NCBI RefSeq assembly: GCF_030944405.1
Contig: NZ_CP132339.1
Coordinates: forward strand, 124,001 to 188,000
Direction of reading: 5' to 3'
Length of the DNA: 64,000 bases
Origin: Janthinobacterium sp. J1-1
GTDB taxonomy: Bacteria > Pseudomonadota > Gammaproteobacteria > Burkholderiales > Burkholderiaceae_D
The notes beneath the pieces are model-generated. The model was not told where the DNA came from. It did not search any database and saw only the letters and a program-made list of their open reading frames with translations. Made by a program: the position numbers and the translations under genes. Below are positions 45,579 through 59,325 of the stretch, in pieces. Position 1 is the first letter of the stretch, and each line of letters begins with the position of its first letter.

Positions 45579-46550
45579 ATGGCCTCCATCAAAGTGTCAT
45601 TACGCCAGGTCGGCAAAGTCTTCGATGCCGGTATCGCACCGGCGCTGGACAATGTCTCGCTCGATATCGCCGAGGGCGGCATCTGCGTGCTGATGGGGCT
45701 GTCCGGCTCCGGCAAGTCGACCTTGCTGCGCACCATCAATGGCCTGGCCGTGCCGACCACGGGCCAAGTGCTGGTCGACGGCGTCGACCTGGCGGGACTG
45801 TCCGCGCGCCGCCTGCAGCAATCGCGGCGCGACACGATGGGCATGGTGTTTCAATCGTCTGCACTGTTTGCGCACTTGCGCGTGATCGACAACGCCGCCT
45901 TCGGCCTGGAGCTGGCCGGCGTGGACCGCAAGGAACGCCACCGCCGCGCCAGCGCCGTGCTGGAACAGGTGGGACTGCTGGCCCATGCGACACAGTATCC
46001 GCATCAGTTGTCGGGCGGCATGCGACAACGGGTGGGACTGGCACGCGCGCTGGCCGTCAATCCCTCGCTGCTGCTGATGGATGAGGCGTTCTCGGCGCTC
46101 GACCCGCTCAAGCGCCGCGAGATGCAGGAGCTACTGTTGGATCTGCAGCGCGCACAGCGCCGCACCATCGTGTTTGTCTCGCACGATATCGACGAAGCGC
46201 TGCGCCTGGGTGACCAGATAGCATTGTTGCACGCAGGAAAACTGCTGCAACAGGGAACGCCGCGCGAATTGCTGGCCCATCCCGTCAACGAGCATGTGCG
46301 CGCATTTTTCGACAGCGCCGATACCTCGGGCCACTTGCTGGCCAGCGACCTGATCGACCATGAGGCGAGTGCCACCACCGTGCCCGAAGCCATCGGCGTG
46401 GCCGCCGACAGCCGCCTGTCCGAACTGATGCCGCGCCTGGGCGCCTTCCGTTTGCCCCTGACCGTGCGCGACGCCAGCGGCATGGCGCTCGGCCTGATCA
46501 CCGCCGCCAGCGCACTGCGCACCATCACGCGCGCCAGCGCCAGGAACTGA
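45579..46550 (+). CDS. choV: Choline ABC transporter ATP-binding protein
   Basis: This 323-residue ATPase has Walker A GLSGSGKST, signature LSGGMRQRVGLARAL, Walker B LLLMDEAFSALD and a switch His in FVSHDIDEAL. A C-terminal extension of about 80 residues is typical of the quaternary-amine (ProV/OpuAA/ChoV) class, though a clear CBS pair is not evident. It lies 15 nt after the TonB receptor gene and 1 nt before choW. Confidence 0.93.
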   Translation: MASIKVSLRQVGKVFDAGIAPALDNVSLDIAEGGICVLMGLSGSGKSTLLRTINGLAVPTTGQVLVDGVDLAGLSARRLQQSRRDTMGMVFQSSALFAHLRVIDNAAFGLELAGVDRKERHRRASAVLEQVGLLAHATQYPHQLSGGMRQRVGLARALAVNPSLLLMDEAFSALDPLKRREMQELLLDLQRAQRRTIVFVSHDIDEALRLGDQIALLHAGKLLQQGTPRELLAHPVNEHVRAFFDSADTSGHLLASDLIDHEASATTVPEAIGVAADSRLSELMPRLGAFRLPLTVRDASGMALGLITAASALRTITRASARN

Positions 46551-46551
46551 C

Positions 46552-47409
46552 ATGGACCAGGCTTTTTTTGAACAACTGCATGCCTGGCTGCCGCTGGGCA
46601 GCTGGATCAATACGACCGTCAGTTTTCTGATGGAACACAATGGCGGCCTGTTCGACAACGCCGGCCAGGTGATCGAACAGCTGTCGATCGCGGCGGAAAA
46701 GCTGCTGCAACTGCTGCCGGCCTGGCTGATGATCGGACTGGTTGCCGCGCTGGCCTGGCGCCGCCTGTCATGGCGTTTCGCCGTGTTCACAACATTGGCG
46801 TTGCTGCTGATCGCCGTGCTCGGCTACTGGCCGCAGACCATGGTGACACTGGGACTGACCTTGTCGGCCACCCTGATCAGCCTGGTATTAGGCGTGCCGC
46901 TGGGCATACTGGCCGCGCGGCACCGCCACCTGCATGCGCTGCTGCGGCCGGCGCTGGACTTCATGCAAACCATGCCTGCGTTCGTTTATCTGATTCCGGC
47001 CGTGATGCTGTTCGGCCTGGGCCGCGTGCCCGGCATTATCGCCACCGTGATTTTCGCCATGCCGCCGGCGGTGCGCCTGACCACCCTGGGTATCTTGCAG
47101 GTAGATAAGGAACAACTGGAAGCGGGCCAGGCCTTCGGAGCCAGCCGCTGGCAATTGCTGTTCAAGGTGCAACTGCCCTTGGCCTTGCCGGCGCTGATGG
47201 GCGGCATCAATCAAACCATCATGATGGCGCTGTCGATGGTGATCGTCACCTCGATGGTGGGCGCCGGCGGCCTGGGCGGCGAAGTGCTGAGCAGCATCCA
47301 GCAACTGGACGTGGGCCTGGGCTTTGAAAGCGGGCTGTGCGTGGTGCTGCTGGCGATTATTCTGGACCGCATCACCCAGAGTTTTGGACAGCACGAATCG
47401 CCGCGCTGA
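46552..47409 (+). CDS. choW: Choline ABC transporter permease
   Basis: This 285-residue permease has about six membrane segments after an N-terminal amphipathic region. The EAA loop reads EAGQAFGASRWQLLFKVQLP, followed by LALPALMGGINQTIMMALSM. The family segment DFMQTMPAFVYLIPAVMLFG is typical of ProW/ChoW proteins. It ends the choline operon. Its last 38 nt overlap tail-to-tail with jetD on the other strand, so no terminator separates the two operons. Confidence 0.93.
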   Translation: MDQAFFEQLHAWLPLGSWINTTVSFLMEHNGGLFDNAGQVIEQLSIAAEKLLQLLPAWLMIGLVAALAWRRLSWRFAVFTTLALLLIAVLGYWPQTMVTLGLTLSATLISLVLGVPLGILAARHRHLHALLRPALDFMQTMPAFVYLIPAVMLFGLGRVPGIIATVIFAMPPAVRLTTLGILQVDKEQLEAGQAFGASRWQLLFKVQLPLALPALMGGINQTIMMALSMVIVTSMVGAGGLGGEVLSSIQQLDVGLGFESGLCVVLLAIILDRITQSFGQHESPR

Positions 47410-48586
47410 CCCAATGAAAACCCAGGCGTTCCTGTTCCATGCGCAGGCGCTCGCCCAGCACATCGTCCCGCAGCAGTTGAAATAATGCCTGCTCGTCCGG
47501 CGTCAACCGGCCCAGGCTGCCGGTATAACGTTTGTGCGTCTCTTCACTGCCCCACAACACGCGGTGCGCTTCCAGGGTCGCCAGATCCATCAGCATGGAG
47601 CGCGCTTGCGGCAACAAGCCGCGCAGGCGGTCGAGAATCGCAAAGCCATGCGTATCGATATCGCCCCAGTAGATGATCTGCCTGTCATCGAGCCAGCGCA
47701 CATCGGCCAGGCGCTCGATACCGTAACCGCCGCCAAAGATCACCATGCTGTCCGGCACCTCCGGAAACGCCAGGCCGTTGATTTCGTTCTCGGTAATGAA
47801 CACTCGTTTGACCGTGGCGTGCAAGGCGGCAAACTGCGCCACCGGCACGCTCAGGTCGGACAGGCCACCGATATGGTGGCGGGCGTCGAGCAAACGAAAA
47901 CGGATCAGTGCCGGCTTGGCCAGCAAGCCATAACGCGCTTCAAATTGACGCGCGCCAACGGCGTCTGCATTGACGGCTTCGGGCGGCAGCAACTGGTCCA
48001 GCAGTTCCGCCAGCAAGGCCTTGCGCGTTTCAATGAACTTGCCATCCACGCCGGCAATATCGAGTTCGCGCAGATACATCCCCGGTCGTGGATGGGCGAC
48101 AAACCATTGCAGGATCGCCAGGATGCGTGACCATGCGCCCGCCTGTTCCAGCACCGTCATCGAACGGCGCTGCAGCCAGCCGGCCAGCGCTGGAAACAGC
48201 TGCAGGGTGATGGCGGCAAGCTGCTCGAAACGCCGCTTGTCCGCCGCCTTGCCGATCAGTTTCAAGGCATCCGTTTCGTCGGCCACCACCACTTGCACCG
48301 GCACCCGGTTGCGCCCCAGCTGGCGATGATTGATCTCCCGCCACTCGATCACATAACCATAGCCCTTGTGGCTTTTGCTGCCGTCCTCCAGTTGCCGTAT
48401 CCAGCGCCGCACGGCGTCGAACTGCTCGCCCATCATCGCGGCGCCGGGCTGGCGTACAGGCAGCGTCATGGGAAACAGCGGTATTGCCGTGACATGCGCG
48501 GCCAGCCAGCTGCCGCTGTTCCACAGGCGCAACAAGTGCGCCTGGATGGCGGCCGGCGTGGTCCATTTGCTGCTCATGTCACTCAT
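47372..48586 (-). CDS. jetD: Wadjet nuclease subunit JetD (DUF3322/DUF2220)
   Basis: A 404-residue protein from ATG 48586 (MSDMSSKWTTPAAIQAHLLR). JetD is the topoisomerase VI-like Toprim subunit that cuts circular plasmid DNA after loop extrusion by JetABC. The N-terminal DUF3322 part is followed by a C-terminal DUF2220/Toprim part with VFITENEINGLAFP, VIFGGGYGIERL and YWGDIDTHGFAIL, whose acidic residues fit the metal site. The start overlaps the jetC stop as ATGA. It is the last gene of jetABCD and overlaps choW by 38 nt. All expected core motifs are present, so it appears intact. Confidence 0.92.
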   Translation of the reverse strand: MSDMSSKWTTPAAIQAHLLRLWNSGSWLAAHVTAIPLFPMTLPVRQPGAAMMGEQFDAVRRWIRQLEDGSKSHKGYGYVIEWREINHRQLGRNRVPVQVVVADETDALKLIGKAADKRRFEQLAAITLQLFPALAGWLQRRSMTVLEQAGAWSRILAILQWFVAHPRPGMYLRELDIAGVDGKFIETRKALLAELLDQLLPPEAVNADAVGARQFEARYGLLAKPALIRFRLLDARHHIGGLSDLSVPVAQFAALHATVKRVFITENEINGLAFPEVPDSMVIFGGGYGIERLADVRWLDDRQIIYWGDIDTHGFAILDRLRGLLPQARSMLMDLATLEAHRVLWGSEETHKRYTGSLGRLTPDEQALFQLLRDDVLGERLRMEQERLGFHWVSAAIRAVQNSG

Positions 48587-51500
48587 GCGCTGCGCGCCTC
48601 GCGCTCGGCCTGGTACTGCTCGATGCTCAGGCAACGCAACATCGATTGCCGGCCCTCTTCGCTGTGCACGAAACCCAGGCCGGCGACATAGGGTTCGATG
48701 ATATGGATTTTCTGCAAGGGTGTGACGATCAGCAATTGCAGATTCATGCGCTTGAACAGTTCCAGTCCATAGCGCGCGGATTCATCCGAACCGCGGCCGA
48801 ACGCTTCGTCGATCACGACAAAACGGAAGGAGCGCGAGCGCACCACGCCCCATTCGAGGCCGAACTGGTAGGCCAGGCTGGCAGCCAGCACGGTATAAGC
48901 CAGCTTTTCTTTCTGGCCGCCGGACTTGCCACCGGCATCGGTGTAATGCTCATGTTCGCGGTCATCTTCACGCCAGCGCTCGGACGCCGAAAAGACAAAC
49001 CAGTTGCGCACGTCGGTCACCTTGCGCGTCCAGCGCTTGTCCACTTCGGCGCTGCCGCTGCGGCCACGGAAACGCTCGATGATGGTTTTCACTTGCAGGA
49101 ATTTGGCTTCCGAATATTCTTCGTCGCTCGACCCGGTCAGCGCGCCTTCGGTGCAGGCACGCAAATCGGCCTGGAAATCGCGCAAGTCGGCGTCCAGGTT
49201 GGGCTCGGCTTCCAGCGCGATATAGCGGTTGGGGTTGTAATCGATATCGTGCAGCGAGCGGTTGATGATATCGATGCGTTCGCGGATGGTTTCCCGCTCG
49301 CGCTTGAGCTGCGACTGGAAGCCGGCAATTTCGCGGATCGTGTTTTCATTGAGCAGCTCCTTGAAGCGCTGCGCAAAGCGCGGCAAATCATCGGCCTGCA
49401 GCGCCGCCAGCATCTTGCCGAATTCACTGGCGGCATTGATGCTGACATCGACTTCACGCGTATCGAGCGGCCAGGCCGTCACGTAATCGCTCATGGCACT
49501 GATGATACGGTCGCGCAAGCCGGCGATTTTCTTGCTGTCAGCATCGATACGCGCCTGCAGGAAACCGCGCATGTCTTTTTCACGGTTATCGCACGACTCC
49601 ACCGTCAGCTTGTGTTCGGCCAGGGCTTCCGCCTGCAACTGCCGCAGCAGAGGAAAATACAGCGCACGCGCAGGCGCCGGCGTGGCGTCCAGCAACCGTG
49701 CGCAGTCGGCCAGCTGGCGCCGCGCCAAGTCCTGGCGTTCGCTGAACCTGGCATGCTCGGAGGTGTGACGGCTGAGGTCCTCGTCCGTGCCGGCTTGCGC
49801 TTGCGTCAGCGCCTCAAGCTGGCCCTGCAGCTCTTGCAGCAGATCGGACGCCGCTTCCAGTGCCTCTTTTTCACGCAGCAATTGTTCGATCGCCAGCAGC
49901 AGCGGCTTCCAGTCCAGTTCGCCGAAATGCTGGAACACCGCCAGTTGCTGCCAGTGACCCAGGCGGTCCTGATGCGTTTTGACATCAATCCCCAGTGCAC
50001 TGATGCGCGCACGATGGGCGGTGATGCGCAATGACAAGTCACGCGCCTGCTTTTCCAGCGCCGCGATCTTGGCCTGGTTGGTCCAGCCCAGCACATAACG
50101 GGTGCGGTCTTGCAACGAATGACGGTCATCCTTTTCATGGCGCTCGCCGCCCGCCTTGATCTGGCCGTTGCGCGTGATGGCCAGTTTTTCGCGCTGGAAT
50201 TGCTGCAGCGAGTCACAGCAGGCATAGTCGAAACGCCGCGCCAGTTCACTGGCGATCCAGGGATAAAATGCGGAATCGGGCTTGATCGACAGCTTGCGCA
50301 CCAGCGAATCCGGATGCAGCGGACGCGCTTCCGGCAGATTGAGCGCGCGCACCCGAAAATACACCAGGCGGGCGCCAAGATGGCTGCGGTCAACCCACGC
50401 CGCCACCGCCGCATAATGGGCTTCCGGCACCAGCAGCGCCAGACCGAAATTGTGCAGCAGGCGTTCGGCCGCGCCCTCCCACTCGCCGGCATCGTCGCGT
50501 ACCTGGATCAGCTCGCCAACAAAAGGCAGCTCGTCACCATCGAGATCGAGCGCGCCACACAGCAAGTCGCGCAGTTTCAGCATCTGGCCCGGAATATTCG
50601 AGCGGCGCTGGCGCAACGATGCGAGCTCCGCCGATATCTCGCCATGACTGGCACCCAGTTCGCGCACCATGACGCCCGCCTCGGTCAGGCTGTTCTGGCA
50701 CTCGTCGCGCTGCGCCACGCATTGCACCTGGCCACTGTCGATGGCACGCAGATTGGCGCGAAAACCTTCGTCATCGGCCGCACCCGGCAAGCCCAGCGCT
50801 TGCGCCAGTTGCTCGTAGAGCGCCGCGCGCCGCGCGCGCTCATCCTTCAGCGTTTGCTGGCGAGCAATCTCGGCGTCGATCTGCGCCAGGCGATTGCCGC
50901 CGTTGGCGGAAATGGCTTCGCGGATGGCATCGCGGCGCAGGCCTTGCTCGATACGCAGCTGTTGCAGCCGCTGCAGGCGCGCGGCCGTTTTTTCCAGCTC
51001 CAGCGCCAGTTGTTCCAGGCGGCTTTCCAGCAGCTCACTTTTCAAGGCGGCAAACCACGGCCGCAGCGCTTCGCGGCAACCGCGCAATTGCTCATCCTGC
51101 TGCTGCAAGCCGGCATGGCGCGCGCAATCGGCAGTCAGCGGCAGCAATTGCTCGATCTGCTGTTTCGCCTTCAGTACCGCTTCGTGCGCGCGATGCAGAT
51201 CATCGAAATGGGCGATCAGGGCGGCGATGCGCTCTTCGACGGGAAACGCTTCGAGCATATGCTCGCGCACGAAGTCGGTCAGGTTGCCGACCGATTTCAT
51301 CGATACCGTCTGGTGAAACAACTCCATCGCCTGTTCATTGCCGATGCCGAAACGGCGGCGGAAATCGGAGCCATACGGTGGAAAGCTGTCGTGCAGGGTG
51401 ACGCCCTTGCTGGCGCGCAGGCGCTTGCGCAACTGGTTGATATCGGTGCCGAAGCCGGCGAACTGGTCCGCGATCGACAAGGCACTGTCCGCCACCACAT

Positions 51501-51981
51501 AAAAGCGCTCGGGCTGGCCGCGCGCATCCTTGAGCCAGAAGACCTGCGCCAGGGTCACTGTCTGATCGTAGCCCTCGTTATAAAACACGCCAAGGATCAC
51601 GGCATAGGTATTCTGGTCGCGCAAGGCGACCGCGCGCGCCGTGCTGCCCGTGTCGCCGCGTTCCGATTTGTAATGGCCCAGCACATAGGTGCGCAGGCTG
51701 CGCTCATGCGCATCGGCGCCAGCGGCCTTGTTGTAGGAAATCTTTTGCGCGGGCACCAGCAAGGTGGTGATCGCGTCGACCAGCGTCGACTTGCCCGAAC
51801 CGATGTCACCGGTCAGCAGCAGATTGTCGCCGCCCGGATGCAGCTTCCACACGCGCGCATGGAAGGTGCCCCAATTCAAGACTTCGAAGTGATGCAGGCG
51901 AAAGCCGGCGCGCTCCAGGCTCGCCGGGTTGGCGACATCAAGCTGGGGCGTTACACCGTCCTCATGGTCACGCGCCGTCAT
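48583..51981 (-). CDS. jetC: Wadjet SMC-like ATPase JetC
   Basis: A 1132-residue MukB/SMC-type ATPase, the loop-extruding motor of type I Wadjet. Walker A is GDIGSGKST at 58-66. Long coiled-coil arms occupy the middle, with a hinge-like region near LGARLVYFRVRALNLPEARP. The C-terminal head carries the signature SGGQKEKLAYTVLAASLAYQ and Walker B RFVVIDEAFGRGSDES. I start at ATG 51981 (MTARDHEDG), which overlaps the jetB stop as ATGA; the frame opens further upstream inside jetB. Full length and intact motifs suggest a working protein. Confidence 0.94.
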   Translation of the reverse strand: MTARDHEDGVTPQLDVANPASLERAGFRLHHFEVLNWGTFHARVWKLHPGGDNLLLTGDIGSGKSTLVDAITTLLVPAQKISYNKAAGADAHERSLRTYVLGHYKSERGDTGSTARAVALRDQNTYAVILGVFYNEGYDQTVTLAQVFWLKDARGQPERFYVVADSALSIADQFAGFGTDINQLRKRLRASKGVTLHDSFPPYGSDFRRRFGIGNEQAMELFHQTVSMKSVGNLTDFVREHMLEAFPVEERIAALIAHFDDLHRAHEAVLKAKQQIEQLLPLTADCARHAGLQQQDEQLRGCREALRPWFAALKSELLESRLEQLALELEKTAARLQRLQQLRIEQGLRRDAIREAISANGGNRLAQIDAEIARQQTLKDERARRAALYEQLAQALGLPGAADDEGFRANLRAIDSGQVQCVAQRDECQNSLTEAGVMVRELGASHGEISAELASLRQRRSNIPGQMLKLRDLLCGALDLDGDELPFVGELIQVRDDAGEWEGAAERLLHNFGLALLVPEAHYAAVAAWVDRSHLGARLVYFRVRALNLPEARPLHPDSLVRKLSIKPDSAFYPWIASELARRFDYACCDSLQQFQREKLAITRNGQIKAGGERHEKDDRHSLQDRTRYVLGWTNQAKIAALEKQARDLSLRITAHRARISALGIDVKTHQDRLGHWQQLAVFQHFGELDWKPLLLAIEQLLREKEALEAASDLLQELQGQLEALTQAQAGTDEDLSRHTSEHARFSERQDLARRQLADCARLLDATPAPARALYFPLLRQLQAEALAEHKLTVESCDNREKDMRGFLQARIDADSKKIAGLRDRIISAMSDYVTAWPLDTREVDVSINAASEFGKMLAALQADDLPRFAQRFKELLNENTIREIAGFQSQLKRERETIRERIDIINRSLHDIDYNPNRYIALEAEPNLDADLRDFQADLRACTEGALTGSSDEEYSEAKFLQVKTIIERFRGRSGSAEVDKRWTRKVTDVRNWFVFSASERWREDDREHEHYTDAGGKSGGQKEKLAYTVLAASLAYQFGLEWGVVRSRSFRFVVIDEAFGRGSDESARYGLELFKRMNLQLLIVTPLQKIHIIEPYVAGLGFVHSEEGRQSMLRCLSIEQYQAEREARSA

Positions 51982-52577
51982 CCCGCATCCTCCGACAGTC
52001 CCACGCCATGGCTGGCGTAATCGTTCAGGCGTTGCTCGAAATCGCTGAGCCATTGAGCATCGACAAAAGCCTTCAAAATGCGCCGCACCTCGAATTGCTG
52101 ATCCTGGCCACGCAAACGATACAGGAAGCCCAGTTCGACCACCTTGTTCAAATGCGTCTCCATGCGGTCGAGCAAACGCGCTTCATTGGCGGTATCGGGG
52201 AGGAAAAGACGCAATTGTTCGGTGATCTGCTCACGGCTGACGATCAAGCGCGTGTCGCCGGCATTGCTGTCGAACTCCGCCAGCTTTTTACGCAACAGCA
52301 CCAGGATCAAACTGACCGGATAACTGAGCTGGCGGCGCGGCACCAGGCGCGGCAGGGCAACCTCCCCCTCCGGCGTGGCGCGCTGGCGCAGATAGGCATA
52401 GCCCTCGGCTTCATCGAGTATCAGTTCCAGGCCGATGTGCTGGCAATAGTCACGCACGCGCGCTTGCAACAGCAACAGCGGCTGCCACAAGGCGACATCG
52501 TTTTCCTGGTACAACACGCCTTGCATCAAGGCGATCAGGATCTGGCTGTAATGGGTTTCGCTGGAAGAATTCATCAT
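51978..52577 (-). CDS. jetB: Wadjet subunit JetB (DUF4194)
   Basis: A 199-residue protein, the MukE-like kite subunit that bridges the JetC head and the kleisin JetA. Winged-helix-like segments are visible: YSQILIALMQGVLYQENDVA at the N-terminus and TEQLRLFLPDTANEARLLDR with VELGFLYRLRG later. DUF4194 proteins of this length always accompany SMC-type defence operons. Two adjacent ATG codons (52577 and 52574) overlap the jetA stop. The jetC start overlaps its stop. Confidence 0.9.
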   Translation of the reverse strand: MMNSSSETHYSQILIALMQGVLYQENDVALWQPLLLLQARVRDYCQHIGLELILDEAEGYAYLRQRATPEGEVALPRLVPRRQLSYPVSLILVLLRKKLAEFDSNAGDTRLIVSREQITEQLRLFLPDTANEARLLDRMETHLNKVVELGFLYRLRGQDQQFEVRRILKAFVDAQWLSDFEQRLNDYASHGVGLSEDAG

Positions 52578-54016
52578 GCGCTGAAAATAAGGAGAGGCAC
52601 CGTGGCAATGCGCGCACGACCTTGGGCATCGGTCCAGTGTATCGTTTCTTCTTGCGTATCGTCGATCACGCTGGGCAATTCCTGCGTCGCCAGGCTCAGA
52701 TAAGTCGCCAGTTCCGCCAGGCCTTGCTCGAGCGGATACTCGGCGATCAGTGCGGCGAGCGACACTTGCTTGCGCTCCTGCAGCGCACGCCGTATATGCG
52801 ACGCCAGTTTCAGGCGATCGACGTAGACCTGCTCGAACAAGGCATCCGACGGCACCGGTTCGGCCGCTTCATCGAGTACGCCCTGCAAGATGACGGGTTT
52901 GAACGGCGGCGCAAACAAGGTGCGGTCCATCGGCGCCAGCACATTCGGCGCCGCGGCGTCGATATCGATAAAGGCCGCATGCTCGACCACCGCGCGCGCA
53001 TCGAGCGCCTTTTTTTCTATATCGCGTATCAACTGCATGATGCGGCGATTTTCCAGCCAGGCCTGGTCGTCGAGATAGCGCCGCAGCTGTTCGGACAAAC
53101 GCGCCACCGTGCGCTGCGTCACTTCGCCCGCCTCCAGCCAGTCGTAATGAATCCGCAGCAAACGGCCATCGGGCGCCAGTTCGCGTACCGGATCGAGCGC
53201 CATGACCGCATTCAACAGCGCCGTCAATTCATCCTGGCGCGATGGCGACATCAACAGGTCCCAGAAGGCGCGAAAACTTTTACCCTCATCGGAATCGGCG
53301 ATCACATCGCGCTTGCCGAAAATCTCCTGCAGCAATTCACCCTTGCTGCCCTCCCAGGTAGCAATACGTTCACGTACCGAGCGGTCCAGGCTGCGAAAAT
53401 TATGCTCGACGGCGCGAAAGTCGGACAACAGCTCGCGCGCCGTCGACGACATTTGCAGGAAGCGTTCGCGTATCTGGGTCGGCTCCATCATGTCGAGCCG
53501 GCCCTGGGCGATTTGGGCGATTTCCGCATCGATGGCCGCCTTGCGTTTTTGCAGCTCGGCGATACGGGTACGGGGATTCAATTCCGTGCCATCGATAATC
53601 TGCCGCAGCAAATCGAATACCGTCATCAGGCGCGATTCGGTACCGATGAATTGGCGCTGCCCCAGGCCGAGCAGCCATGCGATCGCCTGTTCGGTCGGCG
53701 ACGTCAGATCGTAATGTGGCTCATCCTGGCCACTCGGATAATATTTACGCAGCCAGCCCCGTTCGTCGGAAGCCCAGTCGTCCAGATATGCCGTCGCGCT
53801 TTTCGGAAACAACACCTCGCCAGCCAGTTCATGCAGATGATACAGATGGTCGTCCAGATGCGACGCCAGTTGCTGGCGTGCGATGGTACGGATATTGGGC
53901 GCAATAAAATGACGATGCAGGAAACTGGCGATCATCGGTGCATGATCGGCGGCAAGGAGGCGCCACGCCGGATGGCTGCGCCGCTGGGCTGAGAGCTGTT
54001 GATAATCCATCGGCAT
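52574..54016 (-). CDS. jetA: Wadjet kleisin-like subunit JetA (DUF3375)
   Basis: A 480-residue protein from ATG 54016 (MPMDYQQLSAQRRSHPAWRL), or two codons shorter from 54010. JetA is the MukF-like kleisin of type I Wadjet. The N-terminal winged-helix domain, the central helical domain (RTRIAELQKRKAAIDAEIAQ) and a C-terminal winged helix (ALIAEYPLEQGLAELATYLS) are visible. It is the first gene of jetABCD, each gene overlapping the next by about 4 nt. It lies only about 70 nt past the terminator of rRNA operon 2, in the same direction. No clear Shine-Dalgarno is seen. Confidence 0.92.
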   Translation of the reverse strand: MPMDYQQLSAQRRSHPAWRLLAADHAPMIASFLHRHFIAPNIRTIARQQLASHLDDHLYHLHELAGEVLFPKSATAYLDDWASDERGWLRKYYPSGQDEPHYDLTSPTEQAIAWLLGLGQRQFIGTESRLMTVFDLLRQIIDGTELNPRTRIAELQKRKAAIDAEIAQIAQGRLDMMEPTQIRERFLQMSSTARELLSDFRAVEHNFRSLDRSVRERIATWEGSKGELLQEIFGKRDVIADSDEGKSFRAFWDLLMSPSRQDELTALLNAVMALDPVRELAPDGRLLRIHYDWLEAGEVTQRTVARLSEQLRRYLDDQAWLENRRIMQLIRDIEKKALDARAVVEHAAFIDIDAAAPNVLAPMDRTLFAPPFKPVILQGVLDEAAEPVPSDALFEQVYVDRLKLASHIRRALQERKQVSLAALIAEYPLEQGLAELATYLSLATQELPSVIDDTQEETIHWTDAQGRARIATVPLLIFSA

Positions 54017-54087
54017 GCGTTTCGTGGTGTATGGAGCACTGTAGCACCGAACGATATGCATGTTGATGCTAAAACCACCAGACGAAA

Positions 54088-54118
54088 AAAAACCCCGACC
54101 ATTTCTGGCGGGGTTTTT
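54088..54118 (-). terminator. Terminator of rRNA operon 2
   Basis: AAAAACCCCG (54088-54097) pairs with CGGGGTTTTT (54109-54118), with further T residues on the minus strand. It lies between 5S and jetA. Confidence 0.88.
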
Positions 54119-54136
54119 CTCTACTGCGTATAACAA

Positions 54137-54250
54137 GCCTGACGATAACCTACTTTCACACTGGTTGCAGCACTATCATCGGCGCAAAGTTGTTTCACGG
54201 TCCTGTTCGGGATGGGAAGGGGTGGGACCAACTTGCTATGGTCATCAGGC
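54137..54250 (-). rRNA. rrf: 5S ribosomal RNA, operon 2
   Basis: Same 114-nt sequence as the operon 1 copy by inspection, with the same paired ends and the CCCATCCCGAACAGG core. Confidence 0.95.
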
Positions 54251-54390
54251 ATAACTTGTACCGGCATTTGTCCTCAGTGGAGCGACAACGCCATGAATCT
54301 GGAAGAAGCAAAGATTGGGGTAATGACTGGTCATATCAACATACACGCAACGTTGTACCGTCTTATCCTCTGCACCTGCTAAGGTTATAG

Positions 54391-57278
<2,888 letters not shown>

Positions 57279-57443
57279 CTATAACGTTAGCCTCTGACTA
57301 CTAGGTAATCAAAGAGCGCTACAGGGATAAGAAAGTACAACGTTGTTGCTTGTTTGTTGATACATACAATCATTACCCATCAAGTCGCCTCATGCATTCC
57401 TGCACGCATAGACTTGATCAATAAATAATCTTTACTTCTTCCA

Positions 57444-57458
57444 GATTGTTAAAGAACG
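57444..57458 (-). promoter_or_regulatory. boxA antitermination site in the 16S-23S spacer, operon 2
   Basis: Minus strand CGTTCTTTAACAATC, identical to the operon 1 spacer site. Confidence 0.75.
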
Positions 57459-57524
57459 AAACAGCAATGATCGCTAAAAGATCAAACCTAAACCCACTGG
57501 CTTACGTTTGCACTTTCAAAGTCT

Positions 57525-57600
57525 TGGTGGAGGATGACGGGATCGAACCGACGACCCCCTGCTTGCAAAGCAGGTGCTCTCCCAGCTGAGCTAATCCCCC
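57525..57600 (-). tRNA. tRNA-Ala (anticodon TGC), operon 2
   Basis: 76 nt, identical to the operon 1 tRNA-Ala; anticodon TGC and encoded CCA. Confidence 0.97.
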
Positions 57601-57618
57601 TGAGATTTACTAATTAGC

Positions 57619-57695
57619 TGGTAGGGCTGGTTGGACTCGAACCAACGACCCCCGCGTTATCAACACGGTGCTCTAACCAGCTGAGCTACAGCCCC
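57619..57695 (-). tRNA. tRNA-Ile (anticodon GAT), operon 2
   Basis: 77 nt, identical to the operon 1 tRNA-Ile; anticodon GAT and encoded CCA. The spacer to tRNA-Ala differs slightly from operon 1. Confidence 0.97.
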
Positions 57696-57791
57696 AACGC
57701 GGTGCTACAAAACGACTACTGTTTCTTCTTCAGCTAACAGTCGATAAGTGTGAACATTTGATGGTGAAGCATTGCTGCCTCGTGCAAACTC

Positions 57792-59325
<1,534 letters not shown>

